This document shows positions 1 through 7,841 of a stretch of DNA of 64,000 bases, piece after piece. The stretch is from the NCBI RefSeq assembly GCF_013032445.1, contig NZ_WQCA01000007.1:124001-188000 (forward strand), written 5' to 3'. Within the stretch, counting starts at the first letter, position 1. Every line of letters begins with the position of its first letter. A program made the translations under genes and the position numbers. Origin of the DNA: Ruegeria arenilitoris. Its GTDB lineage: Bacteria; Pseudomonadota; Alphaproteobacteria; Rhodobacterales; Rhodobacteraceae. Under the pieces are notes generated by a model, which worked only from the letters and a program-made list of their open reading frames with translations, was not told the DNA's origin and ran no database searches.

Positions 1-327
1 GCGCGTTCTGTCAGCCGAGATGTCTTCGAAATACAGCTGCAAGAGGCCATGCGCACACACCCCGAGCGCATATCCGATTCAACGCGGGCTCGCTATGAAA
101 GGCTCTGGCGTTTTGACCAAGAACACCAATACGCCACGATGGGAGGCCCGGTGCATAGCGGCTTTATCTATTCGCGCGCTCGCAATCCCGCCTTTCTTCT
201 GGAGATTCCGTCAAGTGAACTTGTGGGCTGGATGTTTGGCGATGTCGCAAGCTTTGGTATGTTCATTGACCCAATAGACATGAAGGCTGGCCGCTGGGAT
301 AAAGTCTGGGGTGATATTCTCAACTGA
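1..327 (+). CDS. DUF1963 (YwqG-like) protein, C-terminal part
   Basis: This is the tail of a gene that begins before the window; the frame is open from base 1 and ends at a TGA at 325-327. The visible residues show the layout of the end of YwqG-like (DUF1963) proteins: a glycine-rich turn (MGGPVHSG), a hydrophobic strand (FLLEI), a W-x-FGD turn and a final strand rich in aromatic residues ending near VWGDILN. The biochemical role of this family is not established. A Met at 49 could look like a start, but the homologous pattern continues upstream of it, so the frame is read as truncated by the window edge. The family call comes from the motif pattern only. Confidence 0.55.
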   Translation, partial: ARSVSRDVFEIQLQEAMRTHPERISDSTRARYERLWRFDQEHQYATMGGPVHSGFIYSRARNPAFLLEIPSSELVGWMFGDVASFGMFIDPIDMKAGRWDKVWGDILN

Positions 328-878
328 GACCAGCCAGGTGAAATTTGTCTGGATAGTGTTACATCGGTCGGGTTGCAAAAAACTTTCTGTTGTTAGTCGC
401 TCAGCGCTCGTCAAAATCGGCTCGTTGCGAGTTGGAGCCATTGCGGAAATTTCCCGTCCGACTTCGCTTGACCATTGAGGGCGGCCCTTAGCTGCAGTCC
501 AAAGGAGTATCCGATTGCTGCGCAGCGGCCCGCCGAACCTGCCGTTTGCTGCGCGAGCAAAGTCAACGCTCAACGAATTCGCAGGTCGCGGACATAGCCG
601 ACATTCGATGCGCCTTCATCAATTTCGGCATTCGTTCGATCCGGATTTCTTAGCATTGGGGCGCCCCTTTCGGGACACCATGAATCCTTACAGGGGTATC
701 GTTAGTGGCGCGTGCCTGCCCTCAGTGCGCCCCGTGCTACCGGGTTTGTGACATCCAGATCGCGACCGTCAAAGCCCAGAATCCTGGTTGCGTTGACCAT
801 AAGTTAGCCCGGTCGTGTTGTAGGGAAGATCCAGATTTTTTCCGGGGCAGCCGCGTACCTGAGTTTGAGCATTTTGCG
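328..878. other. Intergenic region, no convincing gene
   Basis: About 550 bases separate the DUF1963 gene from the end of the minus-strand DUF2955 gene. Short open frames exist on both strands, for example at 515-751 and, on the minus strand, at 211-573. They have arginine- and proline-rich translations, no good ribosome binding site and no recognisable domain. I see no clear terminator with a U-tract. The stretch resembles decayed or low-information intergenic DNA. Confidence 0.5.
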
Positions 879-1895
879 TCAGGCCTCTGACGAACCCTGT
901 TGTTTCTTTTCCGGCCAAAACTCGTCTACCACGATATATGCGACAATTACAAAGATCGCGGCGCTGGCAACTTGCAGCACGCGCGTAATGCTTTTCACGT
1001 CAGCCTCATCGGAAAAGGGTGCTATTGAGCCGCCGTAGACGATCAAAGTAGTCGTGATTGCCGACCCGGCGGCGGCGGCGAGCGGGACTTGCGACTTTCC
1101 GAGTGCGCCGAGCGTTATGCAAAGGAAAAAGCACAACAGGACAGGCGTCAAAAAAACTGGGGCAATCACATTTACTTCATAGCAAATGATCGACACTGCG
1201 GCCCCTAGAAGGTTCGCTGTCAGCATCGCTTTGGCGACGGTTTTTCCCATCGCTGGCATTGCTGCAAGTTGCTGACTGAGAAGCGCCACAAAAAACAGAA
1301 CCAAAAGTGCCGATGCACCGGACACGAAGAACGCAATGGCAAACGGAACTGTGACAAGCGACATTCTTACAACCCGGCGATATGAATCAAAGTCGGGCGA
1401 AGCGGCTGCTTTCTTCTCGGCAGGTGTTTGGGGTTCAGCGGGTATCAGCACAAACATCAGTGTCGATACGAACCCGGCAAAAAGAAGGTTCATAGGGATC
1501 CAAAACACAAGCACCAAAGCTAGGTCTTGAGACTGCAACACCAGGTTCGGAATCATCAATGCCCCCATTAGGGCTATGACACCAGGCAAAACTCCCGCGC
1601 CCGAAACCGACCAAGTGAAAGACAGAATGATTCCGATTGCCACCAAAATGAGAAACACGACGGGATATGGCGCGAATACCGATGAAAGCAGGAAGGAAAT
1701 GAACATCAGCCCAATCGAGAAGATGAAAAGCTTGCCAAATGCCGCCAAAGGAAGCGCGGCGGGTGCCTGAAGGAACAGCGCAGTAAACACTGCCCCGACA
1801 ACGGCCAGTGGCCAGCCTAGAAACAATCCCAACGAAAACACACCTGTCACGCCAAGCGCGAGCCGCGTAACGGAGCGCTTGTCCTCAATACGCAT
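879..1895 (-). CDS. DUF2955 / FUSC-like inner-membrane permease
   Basis: A 338-residue polytopic membrane protein with two sets of about five hydrophobic segments (roughly residues 10-165 and 180-325) separated by a short polar, Lys/Pro-rich linker near 153-170. This layout matches DUF2955 proteins, which belong to the FUSC/aromatic-acid-exporter clan and work with a HlyD-type periplasmic adaptor. The start overlaps the end of the upstream HlyD gene by 11 nt, so the two are translationally coupled. The pair probably forms an efflux pump for aromatic or other organic acids; the substrate cannot be read from the sequence. No outer-membrane TolC-type gene is adjacent. Confidence 0.75.
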   Translation of the reverse strand: MRIEDKRSVTRLALGVTGVFSLGLFLGWPLAVVGAVFTALFLQAPAALPLAAFGKLFIFSIGLMFISFLLSSVFAPYPVVFLILVAIGIILSFTWSVSGAGVLPGVIALMGALMIPNLVLQSQDLALVLVFWIPMNLLFAGFVSTLMFVLIPAEPQTPAEKKAAASPDFDSYRRVVRMSLVTVPFAIAFFVSGASALLVLFFVALLSQQLAAMPAMGKTVAKAMLTANLLGAAVSIICYEVNVIAPVFLTPVLLCFFLCITLGALGKSQVPLAAAAGSAITTTLIVYGGSIAPFSDEADVKSITRVLQVASAAIFVIVAYIVVDEFWPEKKQQGSSEA

Positions 1896-2949
1896 AGGAC
1901 AGGATCGAAACCAAACGAATGTAGGCGCGACCGACCGTGTTTAGCAGTGAACTGTCGCTGAGGTACATGATCACGTCCGCCTGTCCGTTCAGTTGAAAGC
2001 GAAGATCATCCTCGGCATTGCCTGCCTCGTAGCCGGGCAAGACGATCCGCACCGGGAACCGCTCGGGTTCGCGCAAAAATCCTTTGGTGCTTGGTGGGCT
2101 TGCCAATTGGCCGGGTTCATCCCCACCACTCAGTGAAACTGCAGCACTGAAGCTTTCAATAACACCCGAAACGATTTGGCCCGGATGCATGTCCAGCACC
2201 ACATCAACAGGAGAACCAACCGACGCCCTACCAAGGTTATTTTCGGTGAAATATGCCTCGACCCAAATGTCTGTTGCGTCCAGAAACGTCAAAAGATCTT
2301 GGCCGGACCGTGCATATGTCCCCGGCGCGATCAAAAGGTTGGATACGACACCAGTTGCCGGAGCGCGCAACTCTGTCCATTCAAGGTTAAGCTCTGCATC
2401 CGCCAAGGCAGCCAACGCGCGTTGGATTTTCGGGTTTTCAATTCCGTCATCGCCAAGCCTTTGCTTGGCTTTTTCCAAGTCAGCCTGGGCGTTTTCAAAA
2501 TTGGCCTCGGACTCTGCCAGTTGCCCGCGCGCATCATCGGCCTTTGAGACGGCAATCAGCCCTTTCTTCTCAAGTGCAAACACACGTTCGGTCTGTATGC
2601 GCATCGTGTCGAGATCACTCTGAGCTCTGGCCAGTTTTGCTTGCGCAGCACTTACCTCTGCCGAAGAGGCACCCACTTCCTGTGTGGCGGCTTCAAGATC
2701 GGCTTGCGCTTTGGCGCGTTCAATCTCGTACGGTCTGGCGTCGATCCGGACCAGAACATCTCCTGCCGAAACGACCTGACCGTTTTCGACCAGGACCTCG
2801 GTCACCGTACCGGTGACCTGCGGAACGATTTGGGTGGCGATGGCCTTTACTCGGGCATTTCCGGTAAACGGGGTCTTGCGGTCAGCGACAAGGTACCAGA
2901 CCAGGAAAAAGAGAATGATCGCAAGTGTGGTCCAGATCGTCTTTTTCAT
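1885..2949 (-). CDS. HlyD-family periplasmic adaptor (membrane fusion protein)
   Basis: A 354-residue adaptor subunit. It has one N-terminal membrane anchor (residues about 5-22) and a biotinyl-lipoyl half-motif near 45-75 (VTGTVTEVLVENGQVVSAGDV). A long alpha-helical hairpin rich in Ala, Glu, Gln and Lys spans about 80-175, the second lipoyl half lies near 195-215 (LRAPATGVVSNL), and a beta-barrel domain follows. Such proteins bridge an inner-membrane pump and an outer-membrane channel. It overlaps the AI-2E gene upstream by 4 nt (ATGA) and the DUF2955 gene downstream by 11 nt, so all three are one operon. The partner pump is most likely the DUF2955 protein. Confidence 0.88.
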   Translation of the reverse strand: MKKTIWTTLAIILFFLVWYLVADRKTPFTGNARVKAIATQIVPQVTGTVTEVLVENGQVVSAGDVLVRIDARPYEIERAKAQADLEAATQEVGASSAEVSAAQAKLARAQSDLDTMRIQTERVFALEKKGLIAVSKADDARGQLAESEANFENAQADLEKAKQRLGDDGIENPKIQRALAALADAELNLEWTELRAPATGVVSNLLIAPGTYARSGQDLLTFLDATDIWVEAYFTENNLGRASVGSPVDVVLDMHPGQIVSGVIESFSAAVSLSGGDEPGQLASPPSTKGFLREPERFPVRIVLPGYEAGNAEDDLRFQLNGQADVIMYLSDSSLLNTVGRAYIRLVSILSYAY

Positions 2950-4025
2950 TTCGCTGCTCCTTCAGCAGCGTCGTTGGCCTCAGCGGGGGCATCGATCCAG
3001 ACCTTGAACAACTCATAGAAGACAGCGAACAGAACGGGGCCCATGAAAATACCGATCAAACCATAAGCCATCATGCCGCCGAGGACTCCGATGAGGATCA
3101 CCAGCATGGGTGTCTCAAGGCCTTTGGAAATGAAAACGGGGCGCAGGAAGCTGTCCATGATCGTCACTGGCACAGCCAGTATGGTAAAGATCAACGCGGT
3201 CCCACCCGACATTGTGCTCCATGCGTAAATGATCACCGGCAACAGCACCAAACCTGGTCCAATTTGGATGATAGAGAGGATCAGGCAGATGAAGGCCAAA
3301 GTGGCGGCCGAAGAAATCCCGAACAGAACCAACAGCAGCCAAACTACGACGGCTTGAATCGCGGCGACACCAATTACTCCTTTGGTGACATTGCGGATCG
3401 TAGCGCCAGCCAACGTAACGAACTCACCCCCGCGCGGCGCGAAGACACGATTAGCAAATCGCTGAAGACCCTGCACGAGGTCCGGCCCGGGGCTGAACAG
3501 CGCGCCCATAATCAGCACAGAAAGCGCAAGTCCCAACAACCCTATTCCAATGCCCAAAACCTTGCCAAAGAGAGATTTGGTGATCTCAAGGATTTGCGCG
3601 CCGTATTTTGCAAGCGCACCGTCCAGATTGCGTTCAAACATTGTCCAGACATCTGCGATTTTGTCTCCGACCAAAGGCAGCTCCTTTAAACCTTCCGGAG
3701 CCGGAGGAATTTTAAGTTCGCCACTGTCAGCTTGCTCTGCAAAATCAGATCCCAGTTCAGCGGCACCAGACACTGCCGTTGCGACGGGTCCTAAGGTCAA
3801 CACAAGGCCCAACAAAACCAGGATTGTCGCCGCAAGCTTTATTCGTCCTCCCAATTTGGACTGCAGCCAATCAAATACCGGGTAAAGCGCCACACAAAGG
3901 ATCGTCGCCCAGATCACCACGCTCGCCAGCGGGGCAACCATGACCAGAGCGCTGTAGAGGAATAATCCAAGAAAAAGCAATCGTATTGCGAGATCGACAA
4001 TCTTTGCTTCCTGTGTCTTTTCCAT
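2946..4025 (-). CDS. AI-2E family transporter (PerM/YdiK-like)
   Basis: A 359-residue permease of the AI-2E/UPF0118 family. Pairs of hydrophobic segments occur at the N terminus (about 10-65), with a soluble insert near 85-150 and further membrane segments in the C-terminal half, including the stretch after ALIFTILAVPVTIMDSFL that is typical of the family. Members export small molecules or act as Na+/H+ exchangers; the substrate here is unknown. An upstream in-frame start at 4061 exists, but a GGAGGG motif (complement of 4031-4036) sits 5 nt before the ATG at 4025, so I chose that start. First gene of a three-gene operon with HlyD and DUF2955. Confidence 0.85.
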   Translation of the reverse strand: MEKTQEAKIVDLAIRLLFLGLFLYSALVMVAPLASVVIWATILCVALYPVFDWLQSKLGGRIKLAATILVLLGLVLTLGPVATAVSGAAELGSDFAEQADSGELKIPPAPEGLKELPLVGDKIADVWTMFERNLDGALAKYGAQILEITKSLFGKVLGIGIGLLGLALSVLIMGALFSPGPDLVQGLQRFANRVFAPRGGEFVTLAGATIRNVTKGVIGVAAIQAVVVWLLLVLFGISSAATLAFICLILSIIQIGPGLVLLPVIIYAWSTMSGGTALIFTILAVPVTIMDSFLRPVFISKGLETPMLVILIGVLGGMMAYGLIGIFMGPVLFAVFYELFKVWIDAPAEANDAAEGAAK

Positions 4026-4197
4026 ACCATCCCTCCATTGTTTTCCAAATGTTACACTCAAAAAACAATATATGTATATTATTTATCAACAACCCCCATA
4101 AAAGCTTGTAATGGCGGGCTTTTCCGAGCAGTGGCACGAGCCATTGGTTTAGGCTTTTTCCGGGAAGGAATCCGGCTTTCGTCCGGCTGCGGATCGT

Positions 4198-4524
4198 CTA
4201 TTTGTCCGCCTTTTCGTCGTCTTGAGACAGAATTGTATCCGCAACCGTGGTCGCTGCAGTAACGAAAATACCAAGGCCAACGATGATATATACCATCGTA
4301 AAAATCTTCCCTGCCGCCGTTTCAGGAGAGAAGTCCCCAAAGCCAACGGTCGAAATTGTCACAACAGAGAAGTAGATGGAATCGAGCCAACTCCATCCTT
4401 CAACATAATGATAGAATACAGACGCCCAAAGGATCATACCTGTAGTGAAGGCAAGAAGGCCCTTCACCCTACCATCCCTAAAGGCGACGCCTATCCCTCT
4501 TGTTATTCTGGCGAGCGAGTTCAT
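4198..4524 (-). CDS. Two-TM potassium channel (ion channel family 2)
   Basis: A short 108-residue protein with two hydrophobic helices flanking a pore loop that carries the K+ selectivity filter TVGFGD. This is the minimal pore module of the Ion_trans_2 family, which forms tetrameric potassium channels. The C terminus is short and charged (SQDDEKADK), and no RCK/TrkA-N regulatory domain follows. The frame is open upstream to a GTG at 4596, which would add 24 residues. Neither start has a clear Shine-Dalgarno; the ATG at 4524 is preferred because the extra segment is hydrophobic and lacks family resemblance. It may be monocistronic. Confidence 0.8.
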   Translation of the reverse strand: MNSLARITRGIGVAFRDGRVKGLLAFTTGMILWASVFYHYVEGWSWLDSIYFSVVTISTVGFGDFSPETAAGKIFTMVYIIVGLGIFVTAATTVADTILSQDDEKADK

Positions 4525-4945
4525 GGCACCAACATAACAATTTAGTAATAGTAATATAGCATTTTTTGAATTTACCGGGTTAGCTGGTTGTTGCACTCTG
4601 CATTTCCGTCATCAAAGGAAATGGTCGGATTAAGTTGATGGCGTTGTAGAAAGTACCGGCTTAAGCATCGGAACTGCGGCGCTACTGACTTCCAGTCAGA
4701 CCTCGGCCCGCCATATAACTGTCGCACTCTTCCTTGAGTAAGAAGTCAGCAATGGGCTCTGCGTCGGAATTCGCCGCTCAGTATTTGAAGGCCCGGTTCG
4801 CTAGGCTCTGGACCCATTGATTTGGTTTCAATAGCTGGGCCGAGCTGATTCAAGCTCCTGAACTTCAGGAGGTGTGATGAGTATCCTACCCGTCAAGCAG
4901 GTCGGCGTTGCCCGGCTCTGGCAAAAGTGCCGCTGGAACTTTTGA
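4525..4945. other. Intergenic region with no recognised gene
   Basis: About 420 bases between the K+ channel start and the end of the DUF2796 gene. The start side (4525-4600) is AT-rich and probably carries the channel promoter. The rest holds short open frames without ribosome binding sites or domains. A GGAGG-like motif near 4868 precedes an ATG that opens only a short frame. Nothing supports a gene here. Confidence 0.4.
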
Positions 4946-5479
4946 CTAAAAGGGAAGAGTCGGCATGGACCGCGTGACTTCGTGCGCCTGGGTTTCACCG
5001 GACTGTTCGATCTGCACAACCAGTTTTCGGGCGTTTGGAAAACGTTCGAAGTAGGCGAAACGGACTGCCTCAATCGCCTCAATCGCCTGACATTGTATCT
5101 GGTAATCCGCCTGAAATTCGGTGTGCTGGTCGTGATCTGTCGGCTGGGCGGCGTCAGATTCCGGACCAAACCCTTCCGCCAACAGAGTGACATTGGCCGT
5201 CGCCGTAAAGCACGCAGCCTCTTCTGGCATTAGAAACAATTCCAGCGGTTTGGACAGATCGGAAATAGCACCAGCGACCAAGGCCCGATCCTCATCGGTT
5301 TCCGCTGGTCGCTCAAATCCAATGATATCTGCGGCGGGCACTGCCAACGACAAGGAAAACTCAGCCCCTGACACTACGATATCCAGACGACCCGTGCCGT
5401 GTTCATGCTCAATCCCGGTTTGCGTCTGCGACAAAGCGACTGTGGGGATCAAAGTCAGGGCGAGAGCTACGCTTCTCAT
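4946..5479 (-). CDS. DUF2796 periplasmic protein (ZrgA-like)
   Basis: A 177-residue exported protein with a signal peptide (about residues 1-17, MRSVALALTLIPTVALS) followed by the DUF2796 hallmark HEHGTGRLDIVVSG. The mature part contains further His/Asp/Glu clusters (DHDQHTEF near 115) that could bind metal. DUF2796 includes ZrgA, a zinc-regulated periplasmic protein implicated in zinc uptake in Vibrio; the same role here is inference. The gene stands alone and is divergent from the imelysin operon, sharing a 237-nt intergenic region. No obvious Zur operator was recognised. Confidence 0.75.
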   Translation of the reverse strand: MRSVALALTLIPTVALSQTQTGIEHEHGTGRLDIVVSGAEFSLSLAVPAADIIGFERPAETDEDRALVAGAISDLSKPLELFLMPEEAACFTATANVTLLAEGFGPESDAAQPTDHDQHTEFQADYQIQCQAIEAIEAVRFAYFERFPNARKLVVQIEQSGETQAHEVTRSMPTLPF

Positions 5480-5622
5480 AAACAGGCACCACCTACCAAG
5501 GAATCACGAAGTTTATACTAATGCGTTTCAAAATCGGCGCAATCGCGGGTCGCACCGTAATGCCACACCAAAAATGGGGAGGAAAATGAACGAGGTGAAT
5601 TTTTCTGACTATAAAACTCAGA

Positions 5623-5654
5623 TTGACATAGGTGACTAAATCACTCAGTTATCT
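5623..5654 (+). promoter_or_regulatory. Iron-responsive promoter/operator of the imelysin gene
   Basis: A TTGACA hexamer at 5623-5628 and a TTATCT-like -10 near 5649-5654 flank the 17-mer GTGACTAAATCACTCAG (5632-5648). The 17-mer matches 13 of 17 positions of the palindrome CTGACTAATTTAGTCAG that also fits the sites before bfd and hemP. The promoter upstream of hemP has the same TTGACATA-N2-TGACTAAAT arrangement with identical spacing. An operator between -35 and -10 suggests repression under iron sufficiency. An Iron-Rhodo-box/IscR-type regulator is the best candidate in Rhodobacterales; the regulator's identity is inferred. Confidence 0.6.
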
Positions 5655-5716
5655 CGCCGTACACGTCGCAAAGGCGACGCCAGTGAATTTGTTTCTGACA
5701 GGAAAGTGTCACTCTC

Positions 5717-6988
5717 ATGACCCGATTTTTTGCCGCCACCAGCGCACTGACCCTTGGCATCGCATCCGCAGCCGTTGCGGCTGATGCTCCGTCGAAGGCG
5801 GATGTTCTGAACACCTATGCAAATATTGCCGAAGCCAAATACGATGACAGCCTGATCGCTGCCAAAACCCTGCAAGAAGCCGTTAACGCCCTGATCGCCG
5901 AACCGTCCGACGCCACCCTAAACGCGGCTCGCGCCGCTTGGGTTGCCGCGCGCGTACCTTACCAGCAGACCGAAGTCTACCGTTTCGGCAACGCAATCGT
6001 TGATGACTGGGAAGGCAAGGTGAATGCGTGGCCGCTGGATGAAGGCCTGATCGACTATGTCGACGCGAATTACGGCGGTCCGACCGACGAAAACGAGTTT
6101 GCCGCGCTGAACGTGATCGCCAACCCCAGCTTTGAGTTGTCTGGCGAAACCATCGACGCCAGCGAAATCACTCCGGAACTGCTGGGCGAAACCCTGCACG
6201 AAGCAGACGGGATCGAGGCAAACGTCGCTACCGGTTACCACGCCATCGAATTCCTGCTGTGGGGCCAGGACATGAACGGCCACGGCGCAGGTGCGGGCAA
6301 CCGTCCGTACACCGACTATGTTCAGGGTGACGACTGCACCGGCGGCAACTGCGATCGCCGCGCTCAGTATCTGAATGCGGCGACAGAGCTGCTGGTCAGT
6401 GATCTGGAATGGATGGCCGCACAATGGGCGGAAGGTGGCGAAGCACGCGCCGCGCTATCTGCGGACGAAACCGCAGGTGTGACCGCCATCCTGACTGGCA
6501 TGGGTTCGCTGTCCTATGGCGAGCAAGCTGGTGAGCGGATGCGTCTGGGCCTGATGCTGAACGATCCCGAAGAAGAGCATGATTGCTTCTCGGACAACAC
6601 CCACAACAGCCACTACTACGATGGCCTGGGCGTTCAGAACGTCTATCTGGGCAGCTACACTCGTATCGATGGAACCCCGGTCAGCGGCGCGTCGCTGTCC
6701 GATCTGGTGATCGCTTCCGATCCGTCGCTGGACGCCGAAATGAAGGTCAAACTGGCCAACACCATGCAGGCGCTCGGTCGTCTGAAATCGACCGCCGAGG
6801 CCGGTTTTGCCTATGACCAGATGCTGGAACGCGGCAACGAAGGCGGTGAGTTGCTGATCATGGGCGGCGTTGACGGCCTGGTCGATCAGACCAAAACCAT
6901 CGAGCGCATCGTAAACGCGCTGGAACTGGACCAGATCGAATTTGAAGGTTCGGACAGCCTGGACAACCCGGACGCGGTTTTCCAGTAA
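5717..6988 (+). CDS. Imelysin-family periplasmic iron-uptake protein (IrpA-like)
   Basis: A 423-residue exported protein: signal peptide about 1-22 (cleavage after AVAA), then an all-helical imelysin domain. The family signature GxHxxE is present as GYHAIE at 173-178, in the larger GYHAIEFLLWGQD block. Cysteines at 207 and 212 may form a disulphide. Imelysins (peptidase M75 family by name) are now mostly viewed as periplasmic iron-binding proteins of uptake systems rather than proteases. A GGAAAG motif lies before the ATG. It heads the locus with bfd, the bacterioferritin pseudogene, the di-haem oxidoreductase, a second imelysin and DUF1513, behind an iron-type operator. Confidence 0.92.
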   Translation: MTRFFAATSALTLGIASAAVAADAPSKADVLNTYANIAEAKYDDSLIAAKTLQEAVNALIAEPSDATLNAARAAWVAARVPYQQTEVYRFGNAIVDDWEGKVNAWPLDEGLIDYVDANYGGPTDENEFAALNVIANPSFELSGETIDASEITPELLGETLHEADGIEANVATGYHAIEFLLWGQDMNGHGAGAGNRPYTDYVQGDDCTGGNCDRRAQYLNAATELLVSDLEWMAAQWAEGGEARAALSADETAGVTAILTGMGSLSYGEQAGERMRLGLMLNDPEEEHDCFSDNTHNSHYYDGLGVQNVYLGSYTRIDGTPVSGASLSDLVIASDPSLDAEMKVKLANTMQALGRLKSTAEAGFAYDQMLERGNEGGELLIMGGVDGLVDQTKTIERIVNALELDQIEFEGSDSLDNPDAVFQ

Positions 6989-6997
6989 ACTTACTCT

Positions 6998-7033
6998 TGG
7001 CCGGAAGCATTCGTGAACTCCTGCTTCCGGCCA
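6998..7033 (+). terminator. Strong hairpin after the imelysin gene
   Basis: A perfect 11-bp inverted repeat (TGGCCGGAAGC at 6998-7008 pairing with 7023-7033) with a 14-nt loop begins 9 nt after the imelysin stop. No U-tract follows, so it is either a weak or Rho-assisted terminator or an mRNA 3'-end stabiliser that separates imelysin expression from bfd. Confidence 0.45.
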
Positions 7034-7073
7034 CTTGGTCACGCTAAATTGTGACTGGACGTAAAGAAAATAA

Positions 7074-7090
7074 CTTACTAATTAAGTAAG
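7074..7090 (+). promoter_or_regulatory. Palindromic iron-type operator upstream of bfd
   Basis: CTTACTAATTAAGTAAG is a 17-nt palindrome with a single mismatched pair (positions 7 and 11), centred 33 nt before the bfd ATG. It has the same length, symmetry and core TAATT as the hemP site (46145-46161) and aligns with the imelysin promoter site. It probably binds the same iron-responsive regulator. No good -35 hexamer at the spacing seen in the other two promoters could be found. Confidence 0.5.
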
Positions 7091-7114
7091 AAATCTACCG
7101 AGCATAGAATCGCC

Positions 7115-7408
7115 ATGATCGTATGTCACTGCACGAACATAACTGACCACGAAATCCGTGCCGCCATCGACTGGATGCGGGCGTCAGACGAACAAGCGAT
7201 AATTACACCCGGAAAAGTCTATCACGCTCTTGGAAAATCCGCGGATTGTGGTGGCTGTATGCCGCTTTTTCTAGACACGATGCGATCGAGCGATAATCTG
7301 GAAGTACCCATGCAACTCCGCGCACTGCGCGCCGGAGCCACACAGGAGAAACCAGATAGAGGGCAACCCCAAGGTCATAGAATACCTCAACAAATCCCTG
7401 CGGCATGA
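7115..7408 (+). CDS. bfd: Bacterioferritin-associated ferredoxin (Bfd-like, [2Fe-2S])
   Basis: A 97-residue protein whose first 60 residues form a BFD-like [2Fe-2S] domain. Cys4-x-Cys6 (VCHC) and Cys45-x2-Cys48 (DCGGC) are the four cluster ligands. Bfd docks on bacterioferritin and delivers electrons to release stored iron. Family members are usually about 60-85 residues. Here the last 17 or so residues (after about residue 80, [10 protein letters not shown]...) are encoded by DNA that is also the start of the bacterioferritin frame, so the natural C terminus may have been lost or altered together with the bacterioferritin start codon. Its partner downstream is a pseudogene. An iron-type palindrome lies upstream. 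Confidence 0.85.
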   Translation: MIVCHCTNITDHEIRAAIDWMRASDEQAIITPGKVYHALGKSADCGGCMPLFLDTMRSSDNLEVPMQLRALRAGATQEKPDRGQPQGHRIPQQIPAA

Positions 7409-7841
7409 ATTAACTGCAGTAAGCCAGTACTGGCTGCATTACCGACTGCAAGAAGATTGGGGGTTTGGTCATATGGCCAAGAAAAGCCGCGAAGAATCCA
7501 TCGAAGAAATGGAGAACGCGGACAAGCTGATCGAGCGTATCATTTTTCTGGAAGGTCACCCGAACCTTCAGCAACTTGACCCGCTGAGAATCGGCCAGAC
7601 CCCTAAGGAAACGCTGGAATGCGACCTGGCTGCGGAACTCGACGCCCGCGCATTGTACGCCGAGGCGCGCTAGTATTGCCGCAAGGCGGGCGACTACGTC
7701 TCTATGTCGCTGTTCGAAGGATTGCTCCGTGATGAAGAAGGGCATATCGACTTTTTGGAAACGCAGCTTGATCTGTATGAAAGGATTGGCGAAGCCAATT
7801 ATGCGCAACTCAACGCATCGAAAATGGACGATGGCGAATAG
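7356..7841 (+). pseudogene. bfr: Bacterioferritin, broken: ATA in place of start and internal TAG stop
   Basis: The frame from 7356 to 7841 translates to a near-complete bacterioferritin ([19 protein letters not shown], then [19 protein letters not shown], and after the stop [15 protein letters not shown]), with ferroxidase Glu and His residues kept. Two defects are visible. The expected initiation codon, correctly placed after AGGAG at 7344-7348, reads ATA at 7356-7358. An in-frame TAG at 7671-7673 interrupts codon 106 of 161. No other start lies in this frame between the ribosome binding site and Met40 (7473). The rest is uneroded, so inactivation is recent, or the two sites are sequence errors. 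Bfd lies upstream and the di-haem gene overlaps its 3' end. Confidence 0.85.

Noticed and set aside
515-751. Small protein gene
   Set aside because: There is no suitable ribosome binding site, no domain, and an Arg/Pro-rich translation typical of a chance frame.
7473-7673. A separate 66-residue gene
   Set aside because: It is the middle of the broken bacterioferritin frame. Homology continues in the same frame before its ATG and after its TAG.
7671-7673. TAG as a recoded (pyrrolysine) codon
   Set aside because: Bacterioferritins are not known to use recoding, no pyl genes are seen, and the start codon is defective as well, so pseudogenisation or sequence error is simpler.
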